64,000 bases of DNA from the NCBI GenBank assembly GCA_026995935.1, contig JALWNK010000062.1, forward strand, positions 23,916-87,915. The letters are read 5' to 3'. The DNA comes from Deltaproteobacteria bacterium (lineage in GTDB: Bacteria; Desulfobacterota; Dissulfuribacteria; Dissulfuribacterales; QOAL01). Positions 17,774 through 25,773 of this stretch are shown piece after piece (within the stretch, counting starts at the first letter, position 1; each line of letters opens with the position of its first letter). Both the position numbers and the translations under genes were made by a program. The notes below the pieces were generated by a model. The model saw only the letters and a program-made list of their open reading frames with translations, had not been told where the DNA came from and ran no database searches.

Positions 17774-18814
17774 ATGGTCTTAAAAGGTGCAATAATAGGT
17801 TTTGGCCACATTGCGGCAAACGGCCATGTTCCTGCATACAAAAACTGCAGTGACGTGGAAATTTGTGCCGTCTGTGACAGCTGTGTTGAGAGACGCTCAA
17901 TAAATGACAGGCTTTTAAATGGCAGCAGGTTCTACACCTCTATTCAAGAGCTATTTGAAAAGGAATCCATTGATTTCGTTGATGTTGCCACTCCCCCTGC
18001 CATGCACTCTGGTTTTATCCTGGAGGCCCTTTCACGGAAAAAGCATGTACTTTGTGAAAAGCCATTGGTTCTTGGCTCAAAAGAGCTTGTTCAGATTCGG
18101 GAAAAGATAGAGGAAAGCCATTGCCAGGTGGTTACCGTGCATAACTGGCGATATTCCCCAATCATGCAGGAGATATCCCGTGTGGTAAGGGGAGGGAGGC
18201 TTGGGGAACCCCTTGAGGTAGAGTATCTGGTTACCAGGGTGAAACCATCCATTGCCGTATCGGAAGGGGATGATGAAAACAACTGGAGGCTTGACCCTAA
18301 GGTTGCAGGTGGAGGAATCCTGGTTGATCATGGCTGGCATGCCTTTTACCTGGTGAACGAATGGGTTGGAGAGGAGCCGGTTGCCCTTGAGTGCAGGCTG
18401 GAGAACAGGAAATTTCACCAGATACCTGTAGAGGATACGGCAGAGGTTCTCCTTTTTTACGCTTCTGGCGCAAGGGCAAGACTCTTTTTTACCTGGGCCG
18501 GAAAGAGGCGGGAAAATGTGGTGAAGATTCGGGGAGAGCTTGGAAGCCTTATCTGCCCGGACAGGAGCATACAGGTAGAAAACGGCTCAGGTTCATACTC
18601 TGTAAAATTTGAAGAGGCCCTGTCCGAAGGGTCCCACCATCCAGAATGGTATTCAGGTGTGCTTGAAGAGTTCCTGAGGGAGGTCAGGCAAGAATCCTTT
18701 GCAGGACGAAACTTCAAGGAGGCTGCCTCCTGCCTGAACATACTTGAGCACTGCAAGAAGGCCTACAAACAGGGAGGGCGCGTTGATATCCTGCCCATTT
18801 TTCAGGAAAACTAA
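17774..18814 (+). CDS. Gfo/Idh/MocA-family oxidoreductase
   Basis: A 346-aa NAD(P)-dependent dehydrogenase. The N-terminal Rossmann fold has IIGFGHIAANGHVPAY, and the family signature LCEKPLVL gives the catalytic lysine; a C-terminal sheet domain with DHGWHAFYLV follows, including the His used in catalysis. Members oxidise or epimerise sugars and inositols. ATG 17774 is 28 bases after the aminotransferase stop. A keto product of this enzyme would be a natural substrate for the neighbouring aminotransferase; this is inference from gene order. Confidence 0.88.
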   Translation: MVLKGAIIGFGHIAANGHVPAYKNCSDVEICAVCDSCVERRSINDRLLNGSRFYTSIQELFEKESIDFVDVATPPAMHSGFILEALSRKKHVLCEKPLVLGSKELVQIREKIEESHCQVVTVHNWRYSPIMQEISRVVRGGRLGEPLEVEYLVTRVKPSIAVSEGDDENNWRLDPKVAGGGILVDHGWHAFYLVNEWVGEEPVALECRLENRKFHQIPVEDTAEVLLFYASGARARLFFTWAGKRRENVVKIRGELGSLICPDRSIQVENGSGSYSVKFEEALSEGSHHPEWYSGVLEEFLREVRQESFAGRNFKEAASCLNILEHCKKAYKQGGRVDILPIFQEN

Positions 18815-18820
18815 GGTGAG

Positions 18821-19978
18821 ATGAAGGTCCTTTTTTGTGTTCCTGCACAAGATCAGGAAGGGCTTCTAAAGGCGAAGCTCGCAGGCCTTCACCTTTGGGA
18901 AAGGCTTTATCACCATGCAAAAAAGGCAGGCATGCACCCTGTGTTTGTCATTAGAAAAGAAAGTGCACTTACCAGGGCGATACCGCCTGACTCAGTGGCC
19001 ACAAATTTTAATGACCTTCCCTGCCAGTCCACTGAGAGGGTCGTGGTTTTAGACCCGTCCTTTCTTCCAACAGTTGATTGCCTAAAGAGACTTTCTCAAA
19101 AGTCCGTTTCAGAAGCGGAGTTTATGGACCTTGGAGGGTGTGTCCTTTTCCTTCCGTCTAAAGGCTGTTTTGAGCTTGAAAGGCTTTTTGGAGCAGAGGG
19201 GTTTCAACGGCTCAAGGACTTTCTGTCCACTTTTCTAAGGCCAGTAAGGGCAAGGTGTGAAAAGGGGGAGCTTTTGCCAGTAGGGACGGAAAAGGAGAGA
19301 AAAAAGACGCAGAAGCTTCTCTTTAAGGCCCTTATCAAGGAGACAGAGGGCTTCATGTCAAGGTATGTTGAAAGGCCCATATCCCTTTTTATTTCAAAAA
19401 GGCTTGCCGAAACCTCCATTACCCCCAATCAGATAACTGTCATCTCCACCATCATAGGGCTTGTGGGCGCCTTTTTCATCTCCTTGGGCCAGGGATTCTG
19501 GCAGGTTGCCGGAGCACTTCTTTTCCTTGCACATTCCATCATAGACGGATGCGACGGGGAGATAGCCAGGATAAAATTCATGGAAAGCAAGTTGGGCGGG
19601 GTCCTTGATTTTTGGGGAGACAACCTTGTTCACGCCGCGGTCTTCTGGGCCATTGGCCTTGAGTGGGCCATGAGAACAGGCTCCACCTATCCCCTGTATC
19701 TTGGCGCGGCAGCCGTTTTTGGAACGTTACTGTCTGCATCCATTGTCTACTTCTCCACCATGACCAAGGCCAAGGAGGGGCCTCTGTACACGTCGGTTTC
19801 AGACTCTTCCAAAAAGGGCAGGGTGGTAAAGATAGCCGATTTTCTTTCCAGAAGGGATTTTATATATCTCGTGGTTATACTGGCCTTTTTCAATCACCTG
19901 GACTGGTTTTTGGTGGCCGCGTCCATTGGAAGCATCATTTTTGCTGGGGTTCTGCTGTGGATAAGGCTCAGGGGTTGA
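18821..19978 (+). CDS. CDP-alcohol phosphotransferase with N-terminal extra domain
   Basis: A 385-aa membrane enzyme. The C-terminal half carries the CDP-alcohol phosphotransferase motif in full: DGCDGEIAR from about residue 242, then G and two more catalytic Asp in GGVLDFWGDN, within six or so membrane helices. The N-terminal half (1-190) looks like a nucleotidyltransferase domain, similar in layout to the fused IPCT/DIPPS enzymes that make di-myo-inositol phosphate in thermophiles, but I do not see its GAG-xGxR loop, so it may be inactive. It would transfer a phosphoalcohol from a CDP donor to an acceptor. Six bases behind the oxidoreductase; its end overlaps xseB. Confidence 0.82.
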   Translation: MKVLFCVPAQDQEGLLKAKLAGLHLWERLYHHAKKAGMHPVFVIRKESALTRAIPPDSVATNFNDLPCQSTERVVVLDPSFLPTVDCLKRLSQKSVSEAEFMDLGGCVLFLPSKGCFELERLFGAEGFQRLKDFLSTFLRPVRARCEKGELLPVGTEKERKKTQKLLFKALIKETEGFMSRYVERPISLFISKRLAETSITPNQITVISTIIGLVGAFFISLGQGFWQVAGALLFLAHSIIDGCDGEIARIKFMESKLGGVLDFWGDNLVHAAVFWAIGLEWAMRTGSTYPLYLGAAAVFGTLLSASIVYFSTMTKAKEGPLYTSVSDSSKKGRVVKIADFLSRRDFIYLVVILAFFNHLDWFLVAASIGSIIFAGVLLWIRLRG

Positions 19979-20243
19979 AGTCCTGGTCTTCCTTCCCGTC
20001 CAGGTCTCTTTCAATGACCTTTCCGGTTTCCTGATCCCGCATGAGGACCTTGACCCGTTCCTCTGCAGCCTCAAGGATTTTTGCACATTTTCTCGATAGC
20101 TCCATGCCCTCTTCAAAGAGGTTAACTGCCTCTTCCAGGGGGATATCCTGTCTTTCCAGTTTTTCAACCAGCTCCTGGAGCCTTTTGATACCCGTTTCAA
20201 AATCCAGTTTTTTGTCGTCTCTATCCCTTTTGTTTTCTTCCAT
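19968..20243 (-). CDS. xseB: exodeoxyribonuclease VII small subunit
   Basis: A 91-aa helical protein that assembles around the XseA nuclease, which degrades single-stranded DNA. The family core FETGIKRLQELVEKLERQDI and LEEAVNLFEEGMELS is clear. ATG 20243 is chosen over the in-frame TTG at 20252. It overlaps the end of the formyl-THF cyclo-ligase gene by about 22 bases on the same strand and the tail of the opposing phosphotransferase by 11. xseA is not in the window. Confidence 0.9.
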   Translation of the reverse strand: MEENKRDRDDKKLDFETGIKRLQELVEKLERQDIPLEEAVNLFEEGMELSRKCAKILEAAEERVKVLMRDQETGKVIERDLDGKEDQDFNP

Positions 20244-20802
20244 GGCAGACAATGGCTTCCCTTTCCGTCACTATGTAATCCATAAATTGGTCGTGTGGAG
20301 CAACCGGTATCTCATTATCAAGGACCTGGAAGGAAAAGGCAAGTGCTATGCGCACAGCCTTAGGGGCATCCTTTGAAAGGAAACGGTCGTAAAACCCTCC
20401 GCCATAGCCGAATCTCCCCCCTCTCCTGTCAAAGACGCTTCCTGGCACTATGACAACATCCAATTTTTCAGGCTTAACCCTATGACACCTGGCTGGATCA
20501 GGCTCCATTATGGAAAATGCTCCGGGAATGAGTTGCTCAAAGGATTCAACAAGATAACATTCAAGTTTTTTCCGGGCTACCAGGGTCCGGGGCAGGGCTA
20601 CTGGTTCACCCGCATCCAAACGTCTTTTTATCAAGGAGTGTGTGCCTACCTCGCTTCTAAAGGAATAGAAGAGAAGCGGAAGCCTTGAGCCAGAGTAAGG
20701 AGGCAAGGTCAGGAGCTTTTCGTGGACCTTCTTGCTAAGATTCTTGATTTCGGCAGGAGAAAGGAGGTCCCTTTTTTTAAGGATTTCCTTTCTGAGATCC
20801 AA
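20221..20802 (-). CDS. 5-formyltetrahydrofolate cyclo-ligase
   Basis: Converts 5-formyl-THF, a dead-end folate, back to 5,10-methenyl-THF with ATP, feeding the same one-carbon pool used by fhs and folD later in the window. The 193-aa length and the signature FGYGGGFYDRFL near residue 130, with RKEILKKRDLLS at the N-terminus, are typical. The end overlaps xseB, so the two are cotranscribed. Confidence 0.92.
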   Translation of the reverse strand: MDLRKEILKKRDLLSPAEIKNLSKKVHEKLLTLPPYSGSRLPLLFYSFRSEVGTHSLIKRRLDAGEPVALPRTLVARKKLECYLVESFEQLIPGAFSIMEPDPARCHRVKPEKLDVVIVPGSVFDRRGGRFGYGGGFYDRFLSKDAPKAVRIALAFSFQVLDNEIPVAPHDQFMDYIVTEREAIVCHGRKQKG

Positions 20803-20830
20803 TGTGAATGTCCCTGGCTGGTGCAGTAAA

Positions 20831-21297
20831 CTAAAGGCTTTGGCCAGGAACGAAGAATATTCGCATGCAGGAAGAGCGTTTTATGGTCCTTCTGCTCCAG
20901 ACGGGTCTGCAGTTCTTGTCACGGAATTGGATGTTTCTGCCACTTGGGAGTGATTTCACCGATCTGGCAACAAGATAAAGGCCACCGTCAGTGCCATAAA
21001 ATTTTGAACCAACAACACGAACCGTCATGCCAGGGGAGAGTTTCATGTGGATGCGTTCCACAAACCATCTGGGTGCTGTAATTACCCGAAATGATCTGGA
21101 ATTTGATTCCATAACAAAACACTTAAGGCCCCTGAATTCGCATCCACCGGGCTTAAGAACAGTGCCTGAAATTATTATTTCCGTATTTTCGTCATATCCT
21201 ACCATATCCTGGCCCGCATGTGCCGAACAGACTATCAAGAAAGAAGCTAGAAGTACGAATGTCACAACGTTGCCAGTCTTTTGCATAAACAGCATTC
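20831..21297 (-). CDS. small exported OB-fold-like protein
   Basis: About 155 aa, beginning with a signal peptide (MLFMQKTGNVVTFVLLASF then a cut site near SAHAG). The mature part, about 120 residues of short beta strands (IISGTVLKPGG, TVRVVGSKFYG, IQFRDKNCRPVW), resembles small periplasmic OB-fold proteins. Two cysteines (in GGCEFRGLKC) could form a disulfide. Function unknown. ATG 21297 lies just after GGGAGAGGA; ATG 21288 is also possible. The gene stands behind a sigma-54-like promoter (21328-21343) with possible activator sites further upstream. Confidence 0.68.
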
Positions 21298-21327
21298 CTC
21301 TCCCTGTAGACAAATTTGTTTTAGTTA

Positions 21328-21343
21328 TGCATCTAACGTGCCG
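21328..21343 (-). promoter_or_regulatory. sigma-54 promoter for the exported OB-fold-like gene
   Basis: Minus-strand bases CGGCACGTTAGATGCA match the sigma-54 consensus TGGCACG-N4-TTGCW at all but two positions, with correct GG-to-GC spacing. Transcription would start near 21316, just before the ribosome-binding site and ATG 21297. It shares the ATGCA -12 variant with the PEP-CTERM promoter at 4685-4700. Confidence 0.62.
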
Positions 21344-21500
21344 TTGTTGGCCCTTGGTGGCCTTCTACTGTAAGGGTAACTTTATCCCATGATGAAGTAA
21401 GGCGCTGCTTTTTATTTTTTGTTCAATTTCAAACGGTTAAGGGCCGTTGGGAGCCTTTTGTCGTATTTTTAATGGCCCGCACATGGCCTCATGTGCTTTA

Positions 21501-21557
21501 TGCGCATAATTTGCACCATGTGCATAATTTACACATTCTCTGTGTGCAAACTTTGCA
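21501..21557 (-). repeat. three TGTGCA-type repeats, possible activator sites
   Basis: Three related segments lie in a row: TGCGCATAATTTGCACCA (21501-21518), TGTGCATAATTTACACA (21519-21535) and TGTGTGCAAACTTTGCA (21541-21557), each roughly a TGTGCA/TGCACA dyad. They sit about 160-215 bases upstream of the sigma-54 promoter, the usual distance for enhancer-binding-protein sites. Function is inference. The rest of 21344-21748 shows no gene. Confidence 0.45.
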
Positions 21558-21748
21558 GATTGTTAGAGGACCCAAGGCTCTTCGTTCGGAAGAGGGGTTG
21601 CATCCAAAGACCGGTTTTGCCGGTGGGCAGTGGATGTTTTTGTAGGAGTTTAGAGACATTTAGAAGATTTGAGACCTTCAGAAAGGGCTGGAGGCGGTGT
21701 TTTTTTAAGAGAATGCCGTTTTTTTGTTAATTTCCCCTGAAAAAAGAC

Positions 21749-21790
21749 AAAAAAAGAAGGCCTTCTTCTAGGAGGTATCAGAAGGCCTTC
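21749..21790 (-). terminator. intrinsic terminator downstream of the AtoC-like regulator
   Basis: An 11-bp stem (21756-21766 with 21780-21790; each arm contains GAAGGCCTTC) followed on the minus strand by seven U (complement of 21749-21755). It is about 130 bases past the stop of the regulator at 21923, the nearest minus-strand gene. The sequence between (21791-21922) shows no gene. Confidence 0.75.
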
Positions 21791-21922
21791 GGGGAGAGGA
21801 GGGTTGGGAGGGATAGGGAGTTTTTGCTATGTTTATTTTTTATTAAGCAAACGCTGTGCCAACTTCAGGTCTTTTCTGTTTGCTCTATTTACGAGATGAT
21901 AATGCAAACAGCCTGCCACTTT

Positions 21923-23302
21923 TTATTTTCTTTTTTTATAACCATATTTTTTTATCTTATATTGCAAAGTTCTCAGGGAAATTCCAAGGATATCGGCAGT
22001 TTTTCTCCTGTGGCCGTTGGTCATTTTAAGGGTCTTCTCTATTGCCTCTCTTTCAATCTCTTCAAGTTTCTTAAGTTCAGCACCCTTGTCTCCATTGGAA
22101 GTGGTTGAAGTGGAGTCAGAACCTGCAAGATCTATAAAGGATAAGTCCTCCGGCCTCAAAAGCTCCTGTTTTTCATCTGCCAGAATTACTGCCCTTTCAA
22201 TGGCGTTGTAAAGTTCCCTGATGTTTCCTGGCCACTCATAGGACATTAAAAGCTCCAGGGCCTTGGGTGAGATTTTATCCATGCGTTTGCCCATCCTGGC
22301 GCTAATATTTTGAAGGAGGTAGTTGCCAACCGTTTCAATGGCATCCTCCCTCTTCCTTAGCGGAGGCAGTTCAATGGGGAATACGCTCAACCTGTAGTAC
22401 AGGTCCTCCCTAAAGGTCTTATCCTTGATGCGGGCCTTAAGGTCCTGGTTAGTGGCGGCGACAATTCTTGCATTGGTGGTAAGGGTAATTGTGCCGCCAA
22501 CCCGTTCAAATGCCTTTTCCTGGAGTATACGAAGAAGCTTGGCCTGGGCTGAAAGGGGCATCTCGCCTATTTCGTCAAGGAATATGGTCCCGTCCTGGGC
22601 AAGCTCAAACTTTCCCTGTTTTGTCTTTATGGCCCCTGTAAAGGCCCCTTTTTCATGGCCGAAAAGCTCTGATTCTATAAGGGTTTCTGGTATTGCAGCA
22701 CAGTTAAGCTCCACGAAGGCGCCCTTCTTGTTGCTAAGCTGGTGAATAACCTTGGCTATGAGACTCTTTCCAGTACCGCTTTCTCCATGGAGCAGTATTG
22801 TGGCCTCTGTGGCTGCAACCCTTTGTATCTGCTGCCACACGTCCTTCATACCTGCAAAGATCACGTTGGTGGGTGGAAGGCCATCGGTGAGCTGGCTCTG
22901 CCAAAGGGTGTTGCTTCTTATAAGGGTTTGTCTTTCAAGGACCTTTTCCACTGCAAGCCTGAGTTCATCCGGGTTCTTGAGGGGCTTTATCAGATAATCA
23001 AGGGCTCCGCACTTCATGGCCTCTACTGCATTTTCAACAGACGCGTAAGCGGTAAGTATGATAAAGTCTATTTCCGGGGCCTCTTTCTTCACCTTTTTTA
23101 ATAGATCAATGCCAGACATCTCTGGCATCTTCAGGTCTGAAATAATGAGATTTGGCGCAAAGTTTTTTATTATGGCCAGCGCCTCTTGACCACTATATGC
23201 CCCCTGAACCTTGTAGCCTTCTTTCTTGAGGATGCGGCTTGCAAGAAGTACCAGGGATTTTTCATCGTCAACTACCAATATTCTGAAATCTTTTTTTTCC
23301 AT
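21923..23302 (-). CDS. sigma-54-dependent response regulator, NtrC/AtoC type
   Basis: A 459-aa enhancer-binding protein. Receiver domain at 1-120 with the phospho-acceptor D56 (ISDLKMPEMSG); AAA+ domain about 145-380 with Walker A GESGTGKS, the sigma-54 contact loop GAFTGA and FLDEIGEMP; C-terminal Fis-type helix-turn-helix at about 415-455 (TADILGISLRTLQYKIKKYG). No sensor kinase is adjacent, so its signal is unknown. Two sigma-54-like promoters lie elsewhere in the window; that this protein drives them is possible but unproven. Confidence 0.93.
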   Translation of the reverse strand: MEKKDFRILVVDDEKSLVLLASRILKKEGYKVQGAYSGQEALAIIKNFAPNLIISDLKMPEMSGIDLLKKVKKEAPEIDFIILTAYASVENAVEAMKCGALDYLIKPLKNPDELRLAVEKVLERQTLIRSNTLWQSQLTDGLPPTNVIFAGMKDVWQQIQRVAATEATILLHGESGTGKSLIAKVIHQLSNKKGAFVELNCAAIPETLIESELFGHEKGAFTGAIKTKQGKFELAQDGTIFLDEIGEMPLSAQAKLLRILQEKAFERVGGTITLTTNARIVAATNQDLKARIKDKTFREDLYYRLSVFPIELPPLRKREDAIETVGNYLLQNISARMGKRMDKISPKALELLMSYEWPGNIRELYNAIERAVILADEKQELLRPEDLSFIDLAGSDSTSTTSNGDKGAELKKLEEIEREAIEKTLKMTNGHRRKTADILGISLRTLQYKIKKYGYKKRK

Positions 23303-23388
23303 GGTTTTGTCAGCCTTTTTTCAAGCCATTTTTCTGTTCTGTTAAAACTGTTTATAAATTAGTTAGCATATCTTATGCTATCAAGTTG

Positions 23389-24441
23389 ATGGATTGTATC
23401 TTCTTTGTAAATCCAAGCTCCGGCCCCGGTCAGGGAAGAAGACTTGCCGAGGAGATAGAGCAGTATGTCCTGCCTGCCGCGGTTTTCAAGCAGGTGGTTT
23501 TTACCGACCCTCGCAGGCTTCATCAGCAGGTCTACTCCTGCGCCAAGGAAAAGGATCTGATTGTAATATGTGGTGGAGACGGCACTGTCAGCTCCATCAT
23601 TGCACATTTGGTAAATATGGACAAGGTCCCTGCCCTGGCCATTATTCCCTTGGGTACAGGAAATGATGTGGCACGAAGTACGGGCTGGCTGAAAAGCTGG
23701 CACGAACTTGGTCTCGACGGCCTTTTCTATGCCATAAAGAAAGGCAAGGTGACGAGTCTGGACGTATGGCAGATGAATATAAAAAAAGGTGACATGGCCA
23801 TTTCTTATCCCTTTTGCGCCTATGTAGGGATGGGTTATGACGGACGGGTGTGCCAGGAATTTTCAAAGCTTAACCGTTTTTTTATGAAAAGGTCCGTGCC
23901 AACTGTAATGAAGAGGCTTCTATACCTGCCTGCCGGAATGAGAATTCTGTATAAAAACCTGTTATATCCTGAGCAGATAAGGTGCACCGTCTCCTATGAA
24001 GGGCCCAAGGGGGAAAGGGCAAGTTGTGACACGAGGGTTGGGCAGCTTCTTTTTTGTAACACGGGTTTTTATGCAGGTGGAAGCCTTATTTGCAAGCACT
24101 ACAGTCTGGAAGACGGGCTTTTGGAGTTTTTTGGGATAAAGGGTTACCTGAGCTACATGCAGCTTCTTTTTGAAGGAAGGTTGCCTGTTGGCAAATCGTC
24201 AATACTTCCCATAAGGGCAAGCGGTTTTGAGATAACATTTTGCAGTTCAGCCTATTTCCAGGTGGATGGGGAGCCGGCAGGGGTAATTGAAGGGGGCAGT
24301 CAAGTAAATATAGATCTGCTGAGGAGTCTTCCGGTTTTGAAGCCCCTTAAAGACAGGCGTGCAAGAAAAAGACTGAAGGACGCCTCCTTGGAAGGGATCG
24401 TGGAGAAAATTTCATCTTCTGCAAGGCCAGCGGTCACGTAA
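23389..24441 (+). CDS. diacylglycerol kinase-family lipid kinase
   Basis: A 350-aa soluble kinase of the DagK/LCB5/YegS family that phosphorylates a lipid such as diacylglycerol. The nucleotide loop GGDGTVSSI is near residue 64, followed by PLGTGNDVARS, both diagnostic. ATG 23389 is used rather than the TTG three bases earlier; no strong Shine-Dalgarno is seen. The protein is somewhat longer than typical, with an insertion near residues 150-200. It points away from the regulator on the other strand. Confidence 0.88.
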   Translation: MDCIFFVNPSSGPGQGRRLAEEIEQYVLPAAVFKQVVFTDPRRLHQQVYSCAKEKDLIVICGGDGTVSSIIAHLVNMDKVPALAIIPLGTGNDVARSTGWLKSWHELGLDGLFYAIKKGKVTSLDVWQMNIKKGDMAISYPFCAYVGMGYDGRVCQEFSKLNRFFMKRSVPTVMKRLLYLPAGMRILYKNLLYPEQIRCTVSYEGPKGERASCDTRVGQLLFCNTGFYAGGSLICKHYSLEDGLLEFFGIKGYLSYMQLLFEGRLPVGKSSILPIRASGFEITFCSSAYFQVDGEPAGVIEGGSQVNIDLLRSLPVLKPLKDRRARKRLKDASLEGIVEKISSSARPAVT

Positions 24442-24508
24442 TTGGTCCTAAGTGACGATAGGTATTCAAAAGAGCTGTTGAATTTAGCGTCAGATCAGGA
24501 GTTGAAGC

Positions 24509-24904
24509 ATGGAAAGAAGAAGGTCTCCCCGCTATCCGGTGAATCTACGGGTCTATTTTCCTGAATACAGTCTTTGGGGTGCCACCAAGAATGTCTCAGT
24601 GGATGGCTGTTTTATAACAATTGACAAGAAAATAAACGAGGGTTTCCTGGCTGATATTCTCCTTGAACTTCCAATTATCGGGGTGATTGCACTTAAAGGC
24701 TACGTGCATCATACAGGGACAAGTGGTGAAGGGCTTGGAATGCAGTTTGTACAGGTGCGCTTTGCCCAGGAACAGTCTGAATACTATTCCATTTACACCG
24801 ATTACATAAACCTCCTTCCAGAACATGAAAAAATCCGCCGCAGATACCTTGAAGACGTTCAGAAAGGGCTTATCAAGCTCCAGACCTTCCCTGAAGAGGA
24901 TTAA
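24509..24904 (+). CDS. PilZ domain protein (cyclic-di-GMP receptor)
   Basis: A 131-aa single PilZ domain. The two c-di-GMP-binding motifs are present: RRRSPRYP at the N-terminus (RxxxR) and NVSVDGCF (D/NxSxxG) near residue 28. Binding of c-di-GMP would switch surface or motility functions. It lies nine bases before the prepilin peptidase gene, so a link with type IV pili or a type II secretion pseudopilus is likely. Confidence 0.9.
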   Translation: MERRRSPRYPVNLRVYFPEYSLWGATKNVSVDGCFITIDKKINEGFLADILLELPIIGVIALKGYVHHTGTSGEGLGMQFVQVRFAQEQSEYYSIYTDYINLLPEHEKIRRRYLEDVQKGLIKLQTFPEED

Positions 24905-24912
24905 TAGCCGCC

Positions 24913-25716
24913 ATGCTTGAATTGCCTTCTCAGGTTCCATTGGCAGCACAGGAGCTCTTTGTCTTTCTTTTTGGGTTGTGCATTGGAAGTTTTTTGAACG
25001 TCTGCATCTGCCGATTGCCTGAAGGCGAATCCATTTTGTTTCCGCCTTCTAAATGTCCAAACTGTGGTCACCGTCTTTCATGGTGGGAGAACATCCCGTT
25101 AATCAGTTACTTGATCCTGCGGGGCAGGTGTTCAGGATGCCAAAAGGGCATATCCTTCAGGTATCCGGTTGTTGAACTTCTCACTGGGCTTGTGGCCCTT
25201 TTTCTCTGGCACAGGTTTGGCCCATCATTATCTTTTTTGATCTACTTTGTCTTTTCTTGCAGTATGATCGTTGTCACCTTTATTGATCTCGCCCACAGGA
25301 TAATTCCTGACGTAATTTCTCTTCCTGGAATCGTCTTGGGCTTTGCAAGCTCTTTTATCTTACCCAATCTGTCATGGCTTGATTCTCTCCTTGGAATAAT
25401 TGCAGGTGGAGGCATCCTTTACCTGGTAACCTGGGGGTACTATCTGATTACAAAGAAAGTTGGCATGGGAGGAGGCGATATAAAACTTCTTGCCATGATA
25501 GGCGCCTTTCTCGGGTGGCAGGCCATTCCCTTTGTAATTTTCTTGAGTGCCTTTACTGGATCGGTAATCGGGATCATTTTCATCCTCATGAAGGGGAAGG
25601 GAAGAAACTACCAGATCCCCTTTGGCCCTTTTCTGGCCATGGCTGCTGAGATCCAACTTTTTTTTGGAAAGGACATCGTCTCCCTTTACTATCACCTCTT
25701 TTCTTTCCCATCGTAA
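24913..25716 (+). CDS. pilD: prepilin peptidase and N-methyltransferase
   Basis: A 267-aa polytopic membrane protease that cuts leader peptides of type IV prepilins and pseudopilins and methylates the new N-terminus. Visible: the cytoplasmic zinc loop with two CxxC pairs (CPNCGHR and CSGCQKG), needed for methylation, and the two catalytic aspartates in FIDLAHRIIPD and GGGDIKL. The gene is cotranscribed with the PilZ gene and possibly with the regulator downstream. Confidence 0.95.
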   Translation: MLELPSQVPLAAQELFVFLFGLCIGSFLNVCICRLPEGESILFPPSKCPNCGHRLSWWENIPLISYLILRGRCSGCQKGISFRYPVVELLTGLVALFLWHRFGPSLSFLIYFVFSCSMIVVTFIDLAHRIIPDVISLPGIVLGFASSFILPNLSWLDSLLGIIAGGGILYLVTWGYYLITKKVGMGGGDIKLLAMIGAFLGWQAIPFVIFLSAFTGSVIGIIFILMKGKGRNYQIPFGPFLAMAAEIQLFFGKDIVSLYYHLFSFPS

Positions 25717-25773
25717 TTTCCGATAAGCATAAAAAATGACACAAGGCATTTCTTTGGGCACTAAATATTAAAA

